Of a DNA stretch of 64,000 nt, positions 54,136 through 62,934 are shown piece by piece (position 1 is the stretch's first letter; each line of letters opens with the position of its first letter). The notes under the pieces were generated by a model. That model was not told the origin of the DNA. It saw only the letters and a program-made list of their open reading frames with translations, and made no database searches. Source of the DNA: Mesorhizobium sp. Root102 (lineage in GTDB: Bacteria > Pseudomonadota > Alphaproteobacteria > Rhizobiales > Rhizobiaceae); the NCBI RefSeq assembly GCF_001425625.1, contig NZ_LMCP01000048.1, forward strand, positions 5,907-69,906, given 5' to 3'. The position numbers and the translations under genes were made by a program.

Positions 54136-55083
54136 ATGACAGCCTATCTCCTAAAACGCCTCGCCATCGCCATCGCCACGCTGGTGCTGGCTTCGATGGT
54201 GGTGTTCGCCGTCCTGGAGATCCTGCCCGGCGACCCGGCGCGGCTGATGCTGGGCATGAACGCCAGTGCCGATCAGGTCGAATTGCTGCGCAACCAGATG
54301 GGCCTCAACGCGCCGCTGGCTTGGCGCTATCTGCACTGGGCCGGCGGTCTGCTCAGTCTCGATTTGGGCCGCTCCTACACCTATTCCGTGCCGGTCATCG
54401 ATCTGGTGCGCGAGCGGCTGGCCGTCTCGCTGCCGCTGGCGCTAATTGCGCTTGCGCTCTCCACCATCATCGCGATTCCCGTCGGCCTGTTTTCCGCCAG
54501 CCGGCGTGGACGGGTCGGTGATACGATTTCCATGGGCGCCGCACAGCTTGGCGTCGCCGTGCCCAATTTCTGGTTCGCGCTGATGCTGATCTATGTCTTC
54601 GCCGTCTGGCTGCGGCTGGTTCCGGCCGGTGGCTTTCCCGGCTGGAGTGCCGGTATCTGGCCAGCCTTGAAATCGCTGCTGCTGCCCGCCGTGGCGCTTG
54701 CCTTGCCGCAAGCGGCGATCCTGGCGCGCGTCACCCGCTCGGCGCTGATCGAGGTGCTGAACGAAGACTATATCCGCACCGCCCGCGCCAAGGGCTTGCC
54801 CTATCGCGCCGTGCTGTGGCGGCACGCGCTGCGCAACGCCATGATCCCGGTGCTGACCATTCTGGGCCTGCAGTTCGCCTTCCTGCTTGCCGGCACCATC
54901 ATCATCGAGAATGTCTTTTATCTGCCCGGCCTCGGCCGGCTGGTGTTCCAGGCAATCACCCAGCGCGACCTGATCGTCGTCGAAAGCGTCGTCATGCTGC
55001 TGGTCGCGGCCGTCATCGCCGTCAACCTCCTCGTCGACCTCTCCTATGCGATCGTCGATCCGCGCCTGAGAAGCCGGCAATGA
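54136..55083 (+). CDS. Peptide-type ABC transporter permease (DppB-like)
   Basis: This 315-residue inner-membrane permease has about six hydrophobic segments. The N-terminal lead VVFAVLEILPGDPARLMLG and the EAA loop (EDYIRTARAKGLPYRAVLWR, then ALRNAMIP) are diagnostic of DppB/OppB. It lies 13 bases after the binding-protein gene and overlaps the next permease by four bases (ATGA). Confidence 0.94.
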   Translation: MTAYLLKRLAIAIATLVLASMVVFAVLEILPGDPARLMLGMNASADQVELLRNQMGLNAPLAWRYLHWAGGLLSLDLGRSYTYSVPVIDLVRERLAVSLPLALIALALSTIIAIPVGLFSASRRGRVGDTISMGAAQLGVAVPNFWFALMLIYVFAVWLRLVPAGGFPGWSAGIWPALKSLLLPAVALALPQAAILARVTRSALIEVLNEDYIRTARAKGLPYRAVLWRHALRNAMIPVLTILGLQFAFLLAGTIIIENVFYLPGLGRLVFQAITQRDLIVVESVVMLLVAAVIAVNLLVDLSYAIVDPRLRSRQ

Positions 55084-55949
55084 CGCTGCACGTCGACATC
55101 CCCGAGGAGACGTTCAGCAGCATCCTGGCCAAGGCATTCAGGAACACCGCCTTCGTTGCCGGTTTCGTCATCACCTTGCTGATCCTGGCCATGGCGATCG
55201 TCTCCTATGCCTGGACGCCTTACGACGTCACCAAACTGGTGATATCGGACAAGACACAAGCCCCCTCGCTGGCGCACTGGTTCGGCACCGACCATTTCGG
55301 CCGCGACATACTGTCGATGGTCATGGTCGGCGCCCGCAATTCGATTGCCGTGGCGCTAGTCGCGGTCGGCATCGGCATGGGGGTCGGCGTGCCGCTCGGC
55401 ACCTTTGCCGCCGCACGCGGCGGCCTCGTCGATGAGATGCTGATGCGGCTGAACGACCTCGTCTTCGCCTTCCCGGCTTTGCTGTCGGCGATCATGATCA
55501 CCGCCATCTTCGGGCCGGGCGCCGTCAACGCCATCATCGCCATCGGCATCTTCAACATCCCGGTCTTTGCCCGTGTCGCCCGGGCCGGCGCGCTGGCGAT
55601 CTGGCCGCGCGAGTTCATTCTAGCCGCGCGCGCCGCCGGCAAGAACAGCACGCAGATATCAATCGAACATGTGCTGCCCAACATCGCCACCCTGCTTCTG
55701 GTGCAAGGCACCATCCAGTTCGCGCTGGGCATCCTGGCCGAGGCCGGGCTGTCCTATCTGGGCCTCGGCGCCCAGCCGCCGATGCCGAGTTGGGGCCGCA
55801 TGCTGTTCGACGCGCAGACCCGCATGGTGGTGGCGCCATGGATGGCGATCTTTCCCGGCATGGCGATCGTTGTCGCCGTGCTCGGCTTGAACCTACTGGG
55901 CGACGGCATCGCCGACATCCTCGATCCGAAATCGCGGCGGCAGCGATGA
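55080..55949 (+). CDS. Peptide-type ABC transporter permease (DppC-like)
   Basis: This 289-residue permease has HWFGTDHFGRDILSMVMVGA, the conserved N-terminal feature of DppC/OppC, and the EAA loop EFILAARAAGKNSTQISIEH followed by VLPNI. It pairs with the preceding DppB-like protein. It starts within the previous stop (ATGA at 55080) and itself overlaps the ATPase gene by four bases, so the operon is translationally coupled. Confidence 0.94.
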   Translation: MTLHVDIPEETFSSILAKAFRNTAFVAGFVITLLILAMAIVSYAWTPYDVTKLVISDKTQAPSLAHWFGTDHFGRDILSMVMVGARNSIAVALVAVGIGMGVGVPLGTFAAARGGLVDEMLMRLNDLVFAFPALLSAIMITAIFGPGAVNAIIAIGIFNIPVFARVARAGALAIWPREFILAARAAGKNSTQISIEHVLPNIATLLLVQGTIQFALGILAEAGLSYLGLGAQPPMPSWGRMLFDAQTRMVVAPWMAIFPGMAIVVAVLGLNLLGDGIADILDPKSRRQR

Positions 55950-57568
55950 GCCTGCTCGACATCCAGAACCTGTCACTGGCCATCGGCGACACGCAGATCC
56001 TCAGGGATGTGGAGCTTTCCGTCGCGCCCGGCGAGGTGATGGGGCTGGTCGGCGAATCCGGTTCGGGCAAGTCGATGACCGCGCTGACGGTGATGCGGCT
56101 TCTGCCCTATGCCGCGCGCGCCACCGGGCGCGTTGCTTTCGACGGCATCGACATCCTGGCAGCAACCGAGGACCAGATGTGTGCGCTGCGCGGCGACGAC
56201 ATCGGCATGGTGTTCCAGGAGCCGATGACGGCGCTCAATCCGGTCAAGACCATCGGCGAACAGGTCGCCGAAGGCATACGCTGGCACACCAAGGCCAGCC
56301 GCGCCGAGGCCGAAGACCGGGCGCGAAAAATGCTCGACCGTGTCGGCTTGCCCGAAGCGAAATTCCCAATGTCGCGCTATCCGCACGAACTGTCCGGCGG
56401 CCAGCGCCAGCGCGTCGTCATCGCCATCGCTTGCGCGCTGAAGCCGAAGCTGCTGATCGCCGACGAACCGACGACGGCGCTTGATGTGGTGCTGCAGGCA
56501 CAGATCCTCGACCTCTTGCGCGACCTCGTCGCCGAAAGCCGCATGGGCCTGCTCCTGATCTCGCACGACCTCGCCGTGGTGACCGAGATGGCGGACCGCA
56601 TCACCATCCTGCGCCGCGGCGAGGTGATGGAGGCCGGGGACACGGCGCGCACGCTGTCCGAACAGTTCCATCCCTACACGCGCCAGCTGGCGCAGGCCTC
56701 GATGCATGTGCCGGCGCGCGCCAGGCCGCATGGCGTCGAGACGGGCCATCCCTTGCTTCGGGTCGAGGGCGTGACCCGCGACTATCCCGGCCGGCGCATG
56801 TCGCTGTTCAGGCGCGCGCCTGGTATCCGCGCCGTCGACGATGTCTCGCTGTCGATGGCGCCGGGTCAGTCTGTGGCGCTAGTCGGCCGCTCCGGTTGCG
56901 GCAAGTCAACGCTCGCCCGCATGATCCTGGCCCTGGATCGGCCGACATCGGGCACGATCCGGTTTCGCGGCGAGACCATCACCGGCAAGAGCGAAGCCGA
57001 GCTGAAGCCGGCGCGGCGTGACATGCAGGTCGTTTTTCAAGATCCCTACGGATCCTTCGATCCTCGCCAGAAGGTTGAAAAACTGGTCGCCGAACCCCTG
57101 CATGTACTGGAGAGAAAGCCGACGCGCGCCGGGCGCCGCGAGATGGTGGCGCATGCCCTGCACGAAGTCGGCCTCGACCAGCGCGACATGGACAAATACC
57201 CGCACGAATTTTCAGGCGGCCAGCGTCAGCGCCTGTCGATCGCCCGCGCCATCATCACGCGCCCCAAGCTGGTCGTCGCCGACGAGCCGGTCTCGGCGCT
57301 CGATGTCTCGATCCGCGCCCAGATCCTCGATTTGTTCGCGGAGCTCAACCAGAAGCTCGGCATCGCCTACCTCTTCATCACCCACGACCTGACCGTCGCC
57401 CGCGCCATCACGGACGAGGTGCTGGTCATGCATGACGGCAAGATCGTCGAACGCGGCAAAACCAGCGAGGTGCTCGACCACCCGCAGTCCGAGGCAGCCA
57501 AGGCGCTTGTCACCGCCGCCCCTGATTTGCACCGGGCAATCGCTCGGCGAATGCAGGAACAAGGGTGA
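55946..57568 (+). CDS. Fused DppD-DppF-like ABC ATPase
   Basis: This 540-residue protein joins two complete ABC ATPase domains. The first half (about 1-255) has GESGSGKS, LSGGQRQRVVIA and LLIADEPTTALDV. The second half (about 270-540) has GRSGCGKS, FSGGQRQRLSIARA and LVVADEPVSALDV. A single polypeptide thus replaces the usual DppD and DppF pair. It is the last gene of the operon; a convergent TerB gene lies 105 bases away across a structured gap. Confidence 0.94.
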   Translation: MSLLDIQNLSLAIGDTQILRDVELSVAPGEVMGLVGESGSGKSMTALTVMRLLPYAARATGRVAFDGIDILAATEDQMCALRGDDIGMVFQEPMTALNPVKTIGEQVAEGIRWHTKASRAEAEDRARKMLDRVGLPEAKFPMSRYPHELSGGQRQRVVIAIACALKPKLLIADEPTTALDVVLQAQILDLLRDLVAESRMGLLLISHDLAVVTEMADRITILRRGEVMEAGDTARTLSEQFHPYTRQLAQASMHVPARARPHGVETGHPLLRVEGVTRDYPGRRMSLFRRAPGIRAVDDVSLSMAPGQSVALVGRSGCGKSTLARMILALDRPTSGTIRFRGETITGKSEAELKPARRDMQVVFQDPYGSFDPRQKVEKLVAEPLHVLERKPTRAGRREMVAHALHEVGLDQRDMDKYPHEFSGGQRQRLSIARAIITRPKLVVADEPVSALDVSIRAQILDLFAELNQKLGIAYLFITHDLTVARAITDEVLVMHDGKIVERGKTSEVLDHPQSEAAKALVTAAPDLHRAIARRMQEQG

Positions 57569-57673
57569 GCGACCGGTTCGCGAAGCGAATCCGTCGTGCC
57601 AGTGGCACGATGGAAGGTCGCGAACGCCGGGGAGTTGCCGCAGGCAGCGAGCCCCGGCCGGCAGCCCGTTATC
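57569..57673. other. Structured gap between convergent genes
   Basis: The 105-base gap has two adjoining hairpins: TTCGC-GAA-GCGAA (57577-57589) and TCGTGCC-AGT-GGCACGA (57594-57610). They lie just after the ABC ATPase stop, without a T tract. It may stop convergent transcription or be a dispersed repeat. Confidence 0.45.
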
Positions 57674-58105
57674 CTACTTTTCCGGCTCCACCATATCGAC
57701 CGGGCTGATGTCGAGCAGGTCGAGCGTGCGGCGCAGCAGGCGCACCTCGCTCTCGGCCAGTTGCGAATCCGCCTTGGCGATTTCCGCCATATGGCGGGCC
57801 AATTGCTTACGGCGTTCGATGTCGAGATCGCGGAACAATGCAATCGCCTGCGAGCCATTTGTCTCGTAGCCGAACTCGTTGAGATATTCGATGACGCTAT
57901 CGATGCTGGTTTCGGCAATGCCGAAGGCGTCCTTGCAGATGCGCCGGAAGGCAACCATCTCGCTCTCGCTGACCGAACCGTCGGCCAGGATCATGCGAAA
58001 CAGCATCAGCAATTCCGCCGACAAGACAGGATCGTCCGCCACCTTGCGCACGCCCGGGTCGCCGTCGAAGATCTGACGTATCTGGTCCAGCAATGCGAAT
58101 GCCAT
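57674..58105 (-). CDS. TerB-family protein
   Basis: This 143-residue, all-helical protein has a TerB-like acidic pattern: MILADGSVSESEMVAFRRIC and MAEIAKADSQLAESEVRLLR, two similar helical hairpins with conserved Asp/Glu. The family was named for tellurite resistance, but most members have unknown roles, possibly metal binding. The start at 58105 follows AGGAGCC-like sequence weakly. A perfect hairpin lies 38 bases upstream. Confidence 0.85.
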   Translation of the reverse strand: MAFALLDQIRQIFDGDPGVRKVADDPVLSAELLMLFRMILADGSVSESEMVAFRRICKDAFGIAETSIDSVIEYLNEFGYETNGSQAIALFRDLDIERRKQLARHMAEIAKADSQLAESEVRLLRRTLDLLDISPVDMVEPEK

Positions 58106-58143
58106 CAGGAGCCTCTTTTCGGGTTAACGACACACAAACACAA

Positions 58144-58166
58144 ATCCAAGCGCGATGCGCTTGGAT
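58144..58166. repeat. Perfect 10-bp-arm inverted repeat upstream of terB
   Basis: ATCCAAGCGC-GAT-GCGCTTGGAT is a perfect hairpin in the divergent TerB/TSUP gap. Read leftward, it is followed by TTGTGTTTGTGTG, giving a terminator-like or attenuator-like shape ahead of terB. Confidence 0.6.
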
Positions 58167-58255
58167 AGAGGTAGCGCGGAATCGACCTTGCGCAAACAGG
58201 GCGGTCGTGGTCGAACGCCCGTTGTCTCAGCCGGCCGGACTCCTCCATACATCAG

Positions 58256-59041
58256 ATGATCGACCTTAGCATCCAGACCGTCGCCATGCTCGCCTTCGCC
58301 GCCTTTGCGGCGGGCTTTGTCGATTCGATCGCCGGCGGCGGCGGGCTGATCACCGTGCCGGCGCTGCTGCTTGCCGGCTTCACGCCGGTCCAGGCGCTCG
58401 CCACCAACAAATTGCAAGGCATGTTCGGCTCGGGCTCGGCGACCATCCACTACGCGTCGAAGGGTCATGTCGACCTGCGCCGACAATTGCCGTCGGCGCT
58501 TTTGGCCCTTGTCGGCAGCGCCATCGGCGCCTTGCTGGCGACGATCGTGCCGGGTGACATTCTGCGGGCCGCCCTGCCCATCGTGCTGATCGCCACCGCG
58601 CTCTACTTCGCGTTCAAGCCGAACATGAACGATGTCGACCGCGCCGAGCGCCTGTCGCCGTTCCTGTTCGGACTGACCCTGGTGCCCGCCATCGGCTTCT
58701 ATGATGGCCTGTTCGGACCAGGTGCGGGCTCCTTCTACATGCTGGCCTTCGTGGCACTGGCCGGCTACGGCGTGCTCAAGGCGACGGCGCATACCAAACT
58801 GCTCAACTTCGCCTCCAACATCGGCGGCTTCATCGTCTTCGCGGGCTTCGGCGTCGTCTACTGGAAGATCGGCCTGATGATGGGCGTTGCCCAGTTCCTC
58901 GGCGCCCGTGTCGGCGCCAGCCTGGCCATGCGCATCGGCGCAAAACTGATCAAGCCGCTGCTGGTGATTGTCTGCCTGGCGCTGGCGGTGAAGCTGCTGG
59001 CGGACCCGGCGAACCCGCTGCGGGCCTTGATTGGTGTGTGA
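58256..59041 (+). CDS. TSUP family (TauE/SafE) anion transporter
   Basis: This 261-residue inner-membrane protein has seven to eight hydrophobic segments. GFVDSIAGGGGLITVPALLL near the N-terminus and GFYDGLFGPGAGSFYMLAFV in the second half are the paired family motifs. Members export sulfite, sulfoacetate or other sulfur-containing anions. The substrate here is unknown. The gene stands alone, with a divergent terB upstream. Confidence 0.92.
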   Translation: MIDLSIQTVAMLAFAAFAAGFVDSIAGGGGLITVPALLLAGFTPVQALATNKLQGMFGSGSATIHYASKGHVDLRRQLPSALLALVGSAIGALLATIVPGDILRAALPIVLIATALYFAFKPNMNDVDRAERLSPFLFGLTLVPAIGFYDGLFGPGAGSFYMLAFVALAGYGVLKATAHTKLLNFASNIGGFIVFAGFGVVYWKIGLMMGVAQFLGARVGASLAMRIGAKLIKPLLVIVCLALAVKLLADPANPLRALIGV

Positions 59042-59093
59042 TCACGCGCCCTGATAGAATGCCGCTGTTCGAATCATGTTGGAGGAGCCACAC

Positions 59094-59264
59094 ATGAATC
59101 TTAGCGCACCTACCCAGATCGTTTTTATCATCTCCGTTGTCATCGCCATCATCGGCGTTCTCGCCGCGCTTGGCGTTCTTGCGTTCATTCCACTCGCATC
59201 GGTGTGGATCGTGCTTATTGCTTTCATCGTGCTTGCCGGCGGCTGCTTGATGCGCGGCGCCTGA
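59094..59264 (+). CDS. Small two-helix membrane protein
   Basis: This 56-residue protein is almost entirely hydrophobic, with two membrane helices (about 8-30 and 33-52). GGAGGAG lies seven bases before the ATG at 59094, which decides the start over an ATG at 59076. A strong terminator follows directly, so it is a single-gene transcript. No function was recognised. Confidence 0.75.
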   Translation: MNLSAPTQIVFIISVVIAIIGVLAALGVLAFIPLASVWIVLIAFIVLAGGCLMRGA

Positions 59265-59290
59265 CCATTTCACTTGAAGTGGGGACGAGG

Positions 59291-59318
59291 AGCGCCCGGC
59301 CAAAAGCCGGGCGCTTTT
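59291..59318 (+). terminator. Rho-independent terminator after the small membrane protein gene
   Basis: AGCGCCCGGC-CAAAA-GCCGGGCGCT is a perfect ten-base stem with a five-base loop, followed by TTT. It lies 27 bases after the stop at 59264. Confidence 0.88.
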
Positions 59319-59366
59319 GATTCCGGCCCCGGGTCTGCTAGATTTGACTTGGCGCAAGGATGGCCG

Positions 59367-60197
59367 ATGCCAGTCACGATGCAACCCCAGCAAGAGCAAG
59401 ACCGATCCGTCGCCGGGCGGTTCGAGATGCGCTGGCGCCTGCCCGATCCTCGACTTCAGGGCATTGTGTCGGACATTTGCGGTTACCGCGAAACAGCGCC
59501 CGGCCATCTGCGCAACGTCGAATACGCGTCGCTCACCGTACCGCTGGTCATCAGCTTCGCCGAACCCTTCGCCATCGGCCTCGGCAAGGCGCCTGATGAC
59601 AATGACCGCTTCGCCAGTTTCGCCGCCGGCCTCTATGCCGGACCGGTGGTGATCGAATCCTTCGGCGGCGCCTGCTGCGTCCAGGTCAACTTCACGCCGC
59701 TTGGCGCACGCCGTTTCTTCCACCTGCCGATGAGCGAACTGGCCGACAGCATGGTCGTCCTAGACGACGTGCTTGGCGCGCAAGGCTTGGCGCTGCGTGA
59801 ACGGCTCGGCAACGCGCCGGACTGGGCAACGCGTTTCGACATGGCCGAAGCCTTCGTCGCCGCCCGTCTCGAGAACGCCGCGGAGACGCCGCTCGAAATC
59901 GCCTGGGCCTATGACCGCATCATCACGTCTGGCGGCAGAACCCGCATTGCATCGATCGCCGAAAGACTGGGCTGGAGCCGCAAACATCTCGCCGCCAGTT
60001 TTTCCAACGCCATCGGCATCGGCCCCAAGACGCTGTCGCGCATCGTCCGCTTCAACCGCGCGCTCGGCCTGTCGAGGCAGCAAACCGTCGACTGGGCGGA
60101 TATCGCCGCCGATTGCGGCTATGCCGACCAGGCGCATCTGGTGCGCGAGTTCCGCGACCTTGCCGGCGAGACACCGACCGCGCTCTCTGTCAGGTAA
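59367..60197 (+). CDS. AraC-family transcriptional regulator
   Basis: This 276-residue regulator has an N-terminal ligand or dimer domain of unknown specificity (about 1-160) and a C-terminal AraC double helix-turn-helix (about 190-272; RIASIAERLGWSRKHLAASF and DWADIAADCGYADQAHLVRE). AAGGA lies nine bases before the ATG at 59367. It is followed 72 bases later by a co-directional VOC gene, a common pairing in which the regulator controls the glyoxalase-like protein. Confidence 0.9.
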   Translation: MPVTMQPQQEQDRSVAGRFEMRWRLPDPRLQGIVSDICGYRETAPGHLRNVEYASLTVPLVISFAEPFAIGLGKAPDDNDRFASFAAGLYAGPVVIESFGGACCVQVNFTPLGARRFFHLPMSELADSMVVLDDVLGAQGLALRERLGNAPDWATRFDMAEAFVAARLENAAETPLEIAWAYDRIITSGGRTRIASIAERLGWSRKHLAASFSNAIGIGPKTLSRIVRFNRALGLSRQQTVDWADIAADCGYADQAHLVREFRDLAGETPTALSVR

Positions 60198-60269
60198 CAT
60201 TTCTTCAAGACGCTGGAACGGCCTTCGACCAGAGTGGGGGTATCGACCAACCCAATTGAAGGAGCTCCC

Positions 60270-60686
60270 ATGCCCACCACCGAAGCACCGCGGCTTTACC
60301 CTGCCCTGCGCTACAAGAACGCGGCAAAAATGATCGACTGGCTGGGCGAAGCCTTCGGCTTCAGCATCCGTGCTCGCTATGGCGAAGGCGATGTCGTGCA
60401 CCATGCCGAACTGGTCTTCGGCTCCTCGATGATCATGCTTGGCACGGTGCGCGACGACGACTACGGCAAGATGGTTGGCGAACCCGGCTCAGGCGGCGGC
60501 AAGTCGATCTACATTGCCGTCGATGATGCCGATGCCGCCTATGCCAAGGCCAGGAAGGCCGAAGCCACGATCATCCAGGAATTGACCAACCGTGACTACG
60601 GGAGCCGCGAGTTCATCTGCCGCGACCCGGAAGGCAATGTCTGGTCGTTTGGCACCTACTGGCCGGAGGCCGGCGAAAAGGCGTGA
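60270..60686 (+). CDS. VOC-family (PhnB-like glyoxalase) protein
   Basis: This 138-residue VOC-fold protein has PALRYKNAAKMIDWLGEAFG in the first module and SREFICRDPEGNVWSFGTYW in the second, as in PhnB/glyoxalase-like proteins. AAGGAGC lies five bases before the ATG at 60270. Its function is unknown. It is convergent with cobQ, nine bases away. Confidence 0.87.
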   Translation: MPTTEAPRLYPALRYKNAAKMIDWLGEAFGFSIRARYGEGDVVHHAELVFGSSMIMLGTVRDDDYGKMVGEPGSGGGKSIYIAVDDADAAYAKARKAEATIIQELTNRDYGSREFICRDPEGNVWSFGTYWPEAGEKA

Positions 60687-60695
60687 ACTGGACTT

Positions 60696-62171
60696 TTAGC
60701 GCGCCAAACCAAAGATCGCGTCGCAGTCGAGATGGGTCTCCAACTCGGCTGCGACCTCGTCCAGCGCCCGCTCGACCTCGGCCCGGTAGTCGATGCCCCC
60801 GCCCTTGATGCCGAGGCTTTCGAGGAATTTCCCGCGAAAGCCGTCGGCGCCAAACAGGCCGTGCATATAGGTGCCGATCACCTTGCCATCGGCCGATATC
60901 GCCCCGTCATCGATACCATTGATGACGGCGGAAGGCCGCAGTGTATCCGGCCCGGTGGTGCGGCCGAGATGGATTTCGTAGCCTTCGAGTGGCAGGTCGA
61001 ACGGCACCGAACGGGCACTGACATTGCGCACGGTCTTTTCCGGTTCCATCACCGTTTCGATGTCGAGAAGGCCAAGCCCTTCGGCCTCGGTGACGCTGCC
61101 TTCGATGCCGTCGGGATCGCGCACGATACGACCAAGCATCTGGAAACCGCCGCAAATGCCGACGACATGGCCACCGCGCTTGCGATGGGCCTGCAAGTCG
61201 CGATCCCAGCAGTTTTCGCGGAATTTCAGGAGATCGCCAATCGTCGACTTCGAGCCTGGAATGACCACCAGCCCGGCATCGGCGGGCAGCGGCTTTCCCG
61301 GCGGCACGAACACCACCTCGACCCGCGGTTCGGCCTTGAGCGGGTCGAGATCGTCGAAATTGGCGATGCGGCCAAGCACCGGCACCGCCACCTTCAGCGC
61401 GCGCGCTTCGCCGGACGCCAGCCGTTCCAGCACCACCGAATCTTCCGAAGGCAGGCGTGCCGCCGCCTTCAGCCACGGTACGACACCGAAGCAGCGCCAG
61501 CCCGTGAATGTCTCGATCGACCTGATGCCGTCGTCGAACAGTGAAACGTCACCGCGAAACTTGTTGATGAGGTAGCCGACGATCATCCGCCGGTCCTCTT
61601 CCGGCAGGATCAGATGCGTGCCGGCGACCGAAGCGATGACGCCGCCGCGATCGATGTCGCCGACCAGCACCACCGGCACGTCTGCGCGCGTGGCAAAGCC
61701 CATATTGGCGATGTCGCGGGTGCGCAGGTTGATCTCGGCCGGCGAGCCGGCGCCCTCGACGATGACCAGATCGGCGCCCTCGCCGACCTTGCCCCAGGAG
61801 TCCAGAACGGCATCCATCAGCCGGCCCTTCATCGCCTGGTAGTCGCGCGCCCGCGCTTCGCCGAACACCTTGCCCTGCACGATGACCTGCGCGCCGACAT
61901 CGGTCTGCGGCTTCAGCAGCACCGGGTTCATGTGGACCGAGGGTGCCACGCCGCAAGCGATCGCCTGCAGCCATTGCGCGCGGCCGATCTCGCCGCCGCC
62001 GGCACTGTTGTCGCCCGGAATGTCGGCGACGGCGGCATTGTTCGACATGTTCTGCGGCTTGAATGGCCGGACCTTCAGCCCACGCTTTTTTGCCGCGCGG
62101 CAGAGGCCGGCGACCAGCACCGTCTTGCCGACATCCGAACCCGTGCCTTGCAGCATGATCGCTTTGGCCAT
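60696..62171 (-). CDS. cobQ: Cobyric acid synthase
   Basis: This 491-residue glutamine amidotransferase amidates four side-chain carboxylates of adenosylcobyrinate a,c-diamide in B12 synthesis. An N-terminal dethiobiotin-synthetase-like ATPase domain (MLQGTGSDVGKTVLVAGLCR, FKPQNMSNNAAV) leads to a class I-like amidotransferase domain. The nucleophile Cys is in GGHVVGICGGFQMLG, with His near the C-terminus in GTYMHGLFG. The ATG at 62171 overlaps the stop of the upstream cupin gene by one base. No other cob gene is in the window. Confidence 0.95.
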   Translation of the reverse strand: MAKAIMLQGTGSDVGKTVLVAGLCRAAKKRGLKVRPFKPQNMSNNAAVADIPGDNSAGGGEIGRAQWLQAIACGVAPSVHMNPVLLKPQTDVGAQVIVQGKVFGEARARDYQAMKGRLMDAVLDSWGKVGEGADLVIVEGAGSPAEINLRTRDIANMGFATRADVPVVLVGDIDRGGVIASVAGTHLILPEEDRRMIVGYLINKFRGDVSLFDDGIRSIETFTGWRCFGVVPWLKAAARLPSEDSVVLERLASGEARALKVAVPVLGRIANFDDLDPLKAEPRVEVVFVPPGKPLPADAGLVVIPGSKSTIGDLLKFRENCWDRDLQAHRKRGGHVVGICGGFQMLGRIVRDPDGIEGSVTEAEGLGLLDIETVMEPEKTVRNVSARSVPFDLPLEGYEIHLGRTTGPDTLRPSAVINGIDDGAISADGKVIGTYMHGLFGADGFRGKFLESLGIKGGGIDYRAEVERALDEVAAELETHLDCDAIFGLAR

Positions 62172-62785
62172 CAGCCCCTGCCCTGCGCCAAGGTTCCGGT
62201 GATATCGGATTTCTGCGCCAGCGGCCCGCCGCGCCAGATGTAGAGCGCCAGCAATGGGTCTTTGCCGGTGCGCATGGCGTGATTGACGTTGGATACGTGG
62301 TGGACGACCTCGCCAGCCGTGCGCATGCAAAAGCCGCTCTCGCCCATGCGCCATTCGGTGCCGCCGGTCAGCGGAATGTAGATTTCCTCGGCAACGTGAT
62401 GGTGGTCGGGATAGACGATATCGGGTCCAAGGATCAGCAGGCCGGCGGCGACCACGTCATTGGCGAAGTGGCCTCGGGTGCCGAACACTTCCAGCCAGCC
62501 GTAATTGTCGATGAACTCTTTTCCGAAATCCGCCTCGCTGTAGGTCTGCCCCCAACGAAAATCATTCCGACGCTCGGCAAGCAGTTGCACCAGCGGCTTG
62601 GCATCCGGCGGCCCCAGTTCGGCGGCGCGATCGAGATGGCGCAGGCAGGCAAGCGTGTGCGGCTCCAGCGTGCGGGCCGGCATGTTCCAGTCGATCCGGG
62701 CCACGGCATCGCGCACCAAAGCGTGATCGACGGACGCAAGGTATGCGCGGAACCGGCCCAGCAGTTCATCGAATTTTGTCGTCAC
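62171..62785 (-). CDS. DMSP lyase-like cupin protein
   Basis: This 204-residue protein has an N-terminal helical half and a C-terminal cupin. WGQTYSEADFGKEFIDNYGW and ILGPDIVYPDHHHVAEEIYI match what I recall of DddL/DddQ-type dimethylsulfoniopropionate lyases. Candidate metal ligands are His128, His130, Glu134 and a later His (162/163 or 169), with Tyr125 and Tyr136 nearby. It starts at GTG 62785 after GGAGC. Its stop overlaps the cobQ start by one base, an odd pairing with no obvious pathway link. A different sugar or acid cupin enzyme is possible. Confidence 0.65.
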   Translation of the reverse strand: MTTKFDELLGRFRAYLASVDHALVRDAVARIDWNMPARTLEPHTLACLRHLDRAAELGPPDAKPLVQLLAERRNDFRWGQTYSEADFGKEFIDNYGWLEVFGTRGHFANDVVAAGLLILGPDIVYPDHHHVAEEIYIPLTGGTEWRMGESGFCMRTAGEVVHHVSNVNHAMRTGKDPLLALYIWRGGPLAQKSDITGTLAQGRG

Positions 62786-62934
62786 ATCTTGCTCCGGACA
62801 TGCATTGGTGCACAGCCGCTCCCCAAATGGCCGGTGACGGGGTCGGGTTGCGCGGCGGCATCATTGGTCTAGATTGGTGCGCGCGCAAAGCCAAAAACGA
62901 CAGGCCAGCAGGTCGAAGATATTAGGAGCACGCC

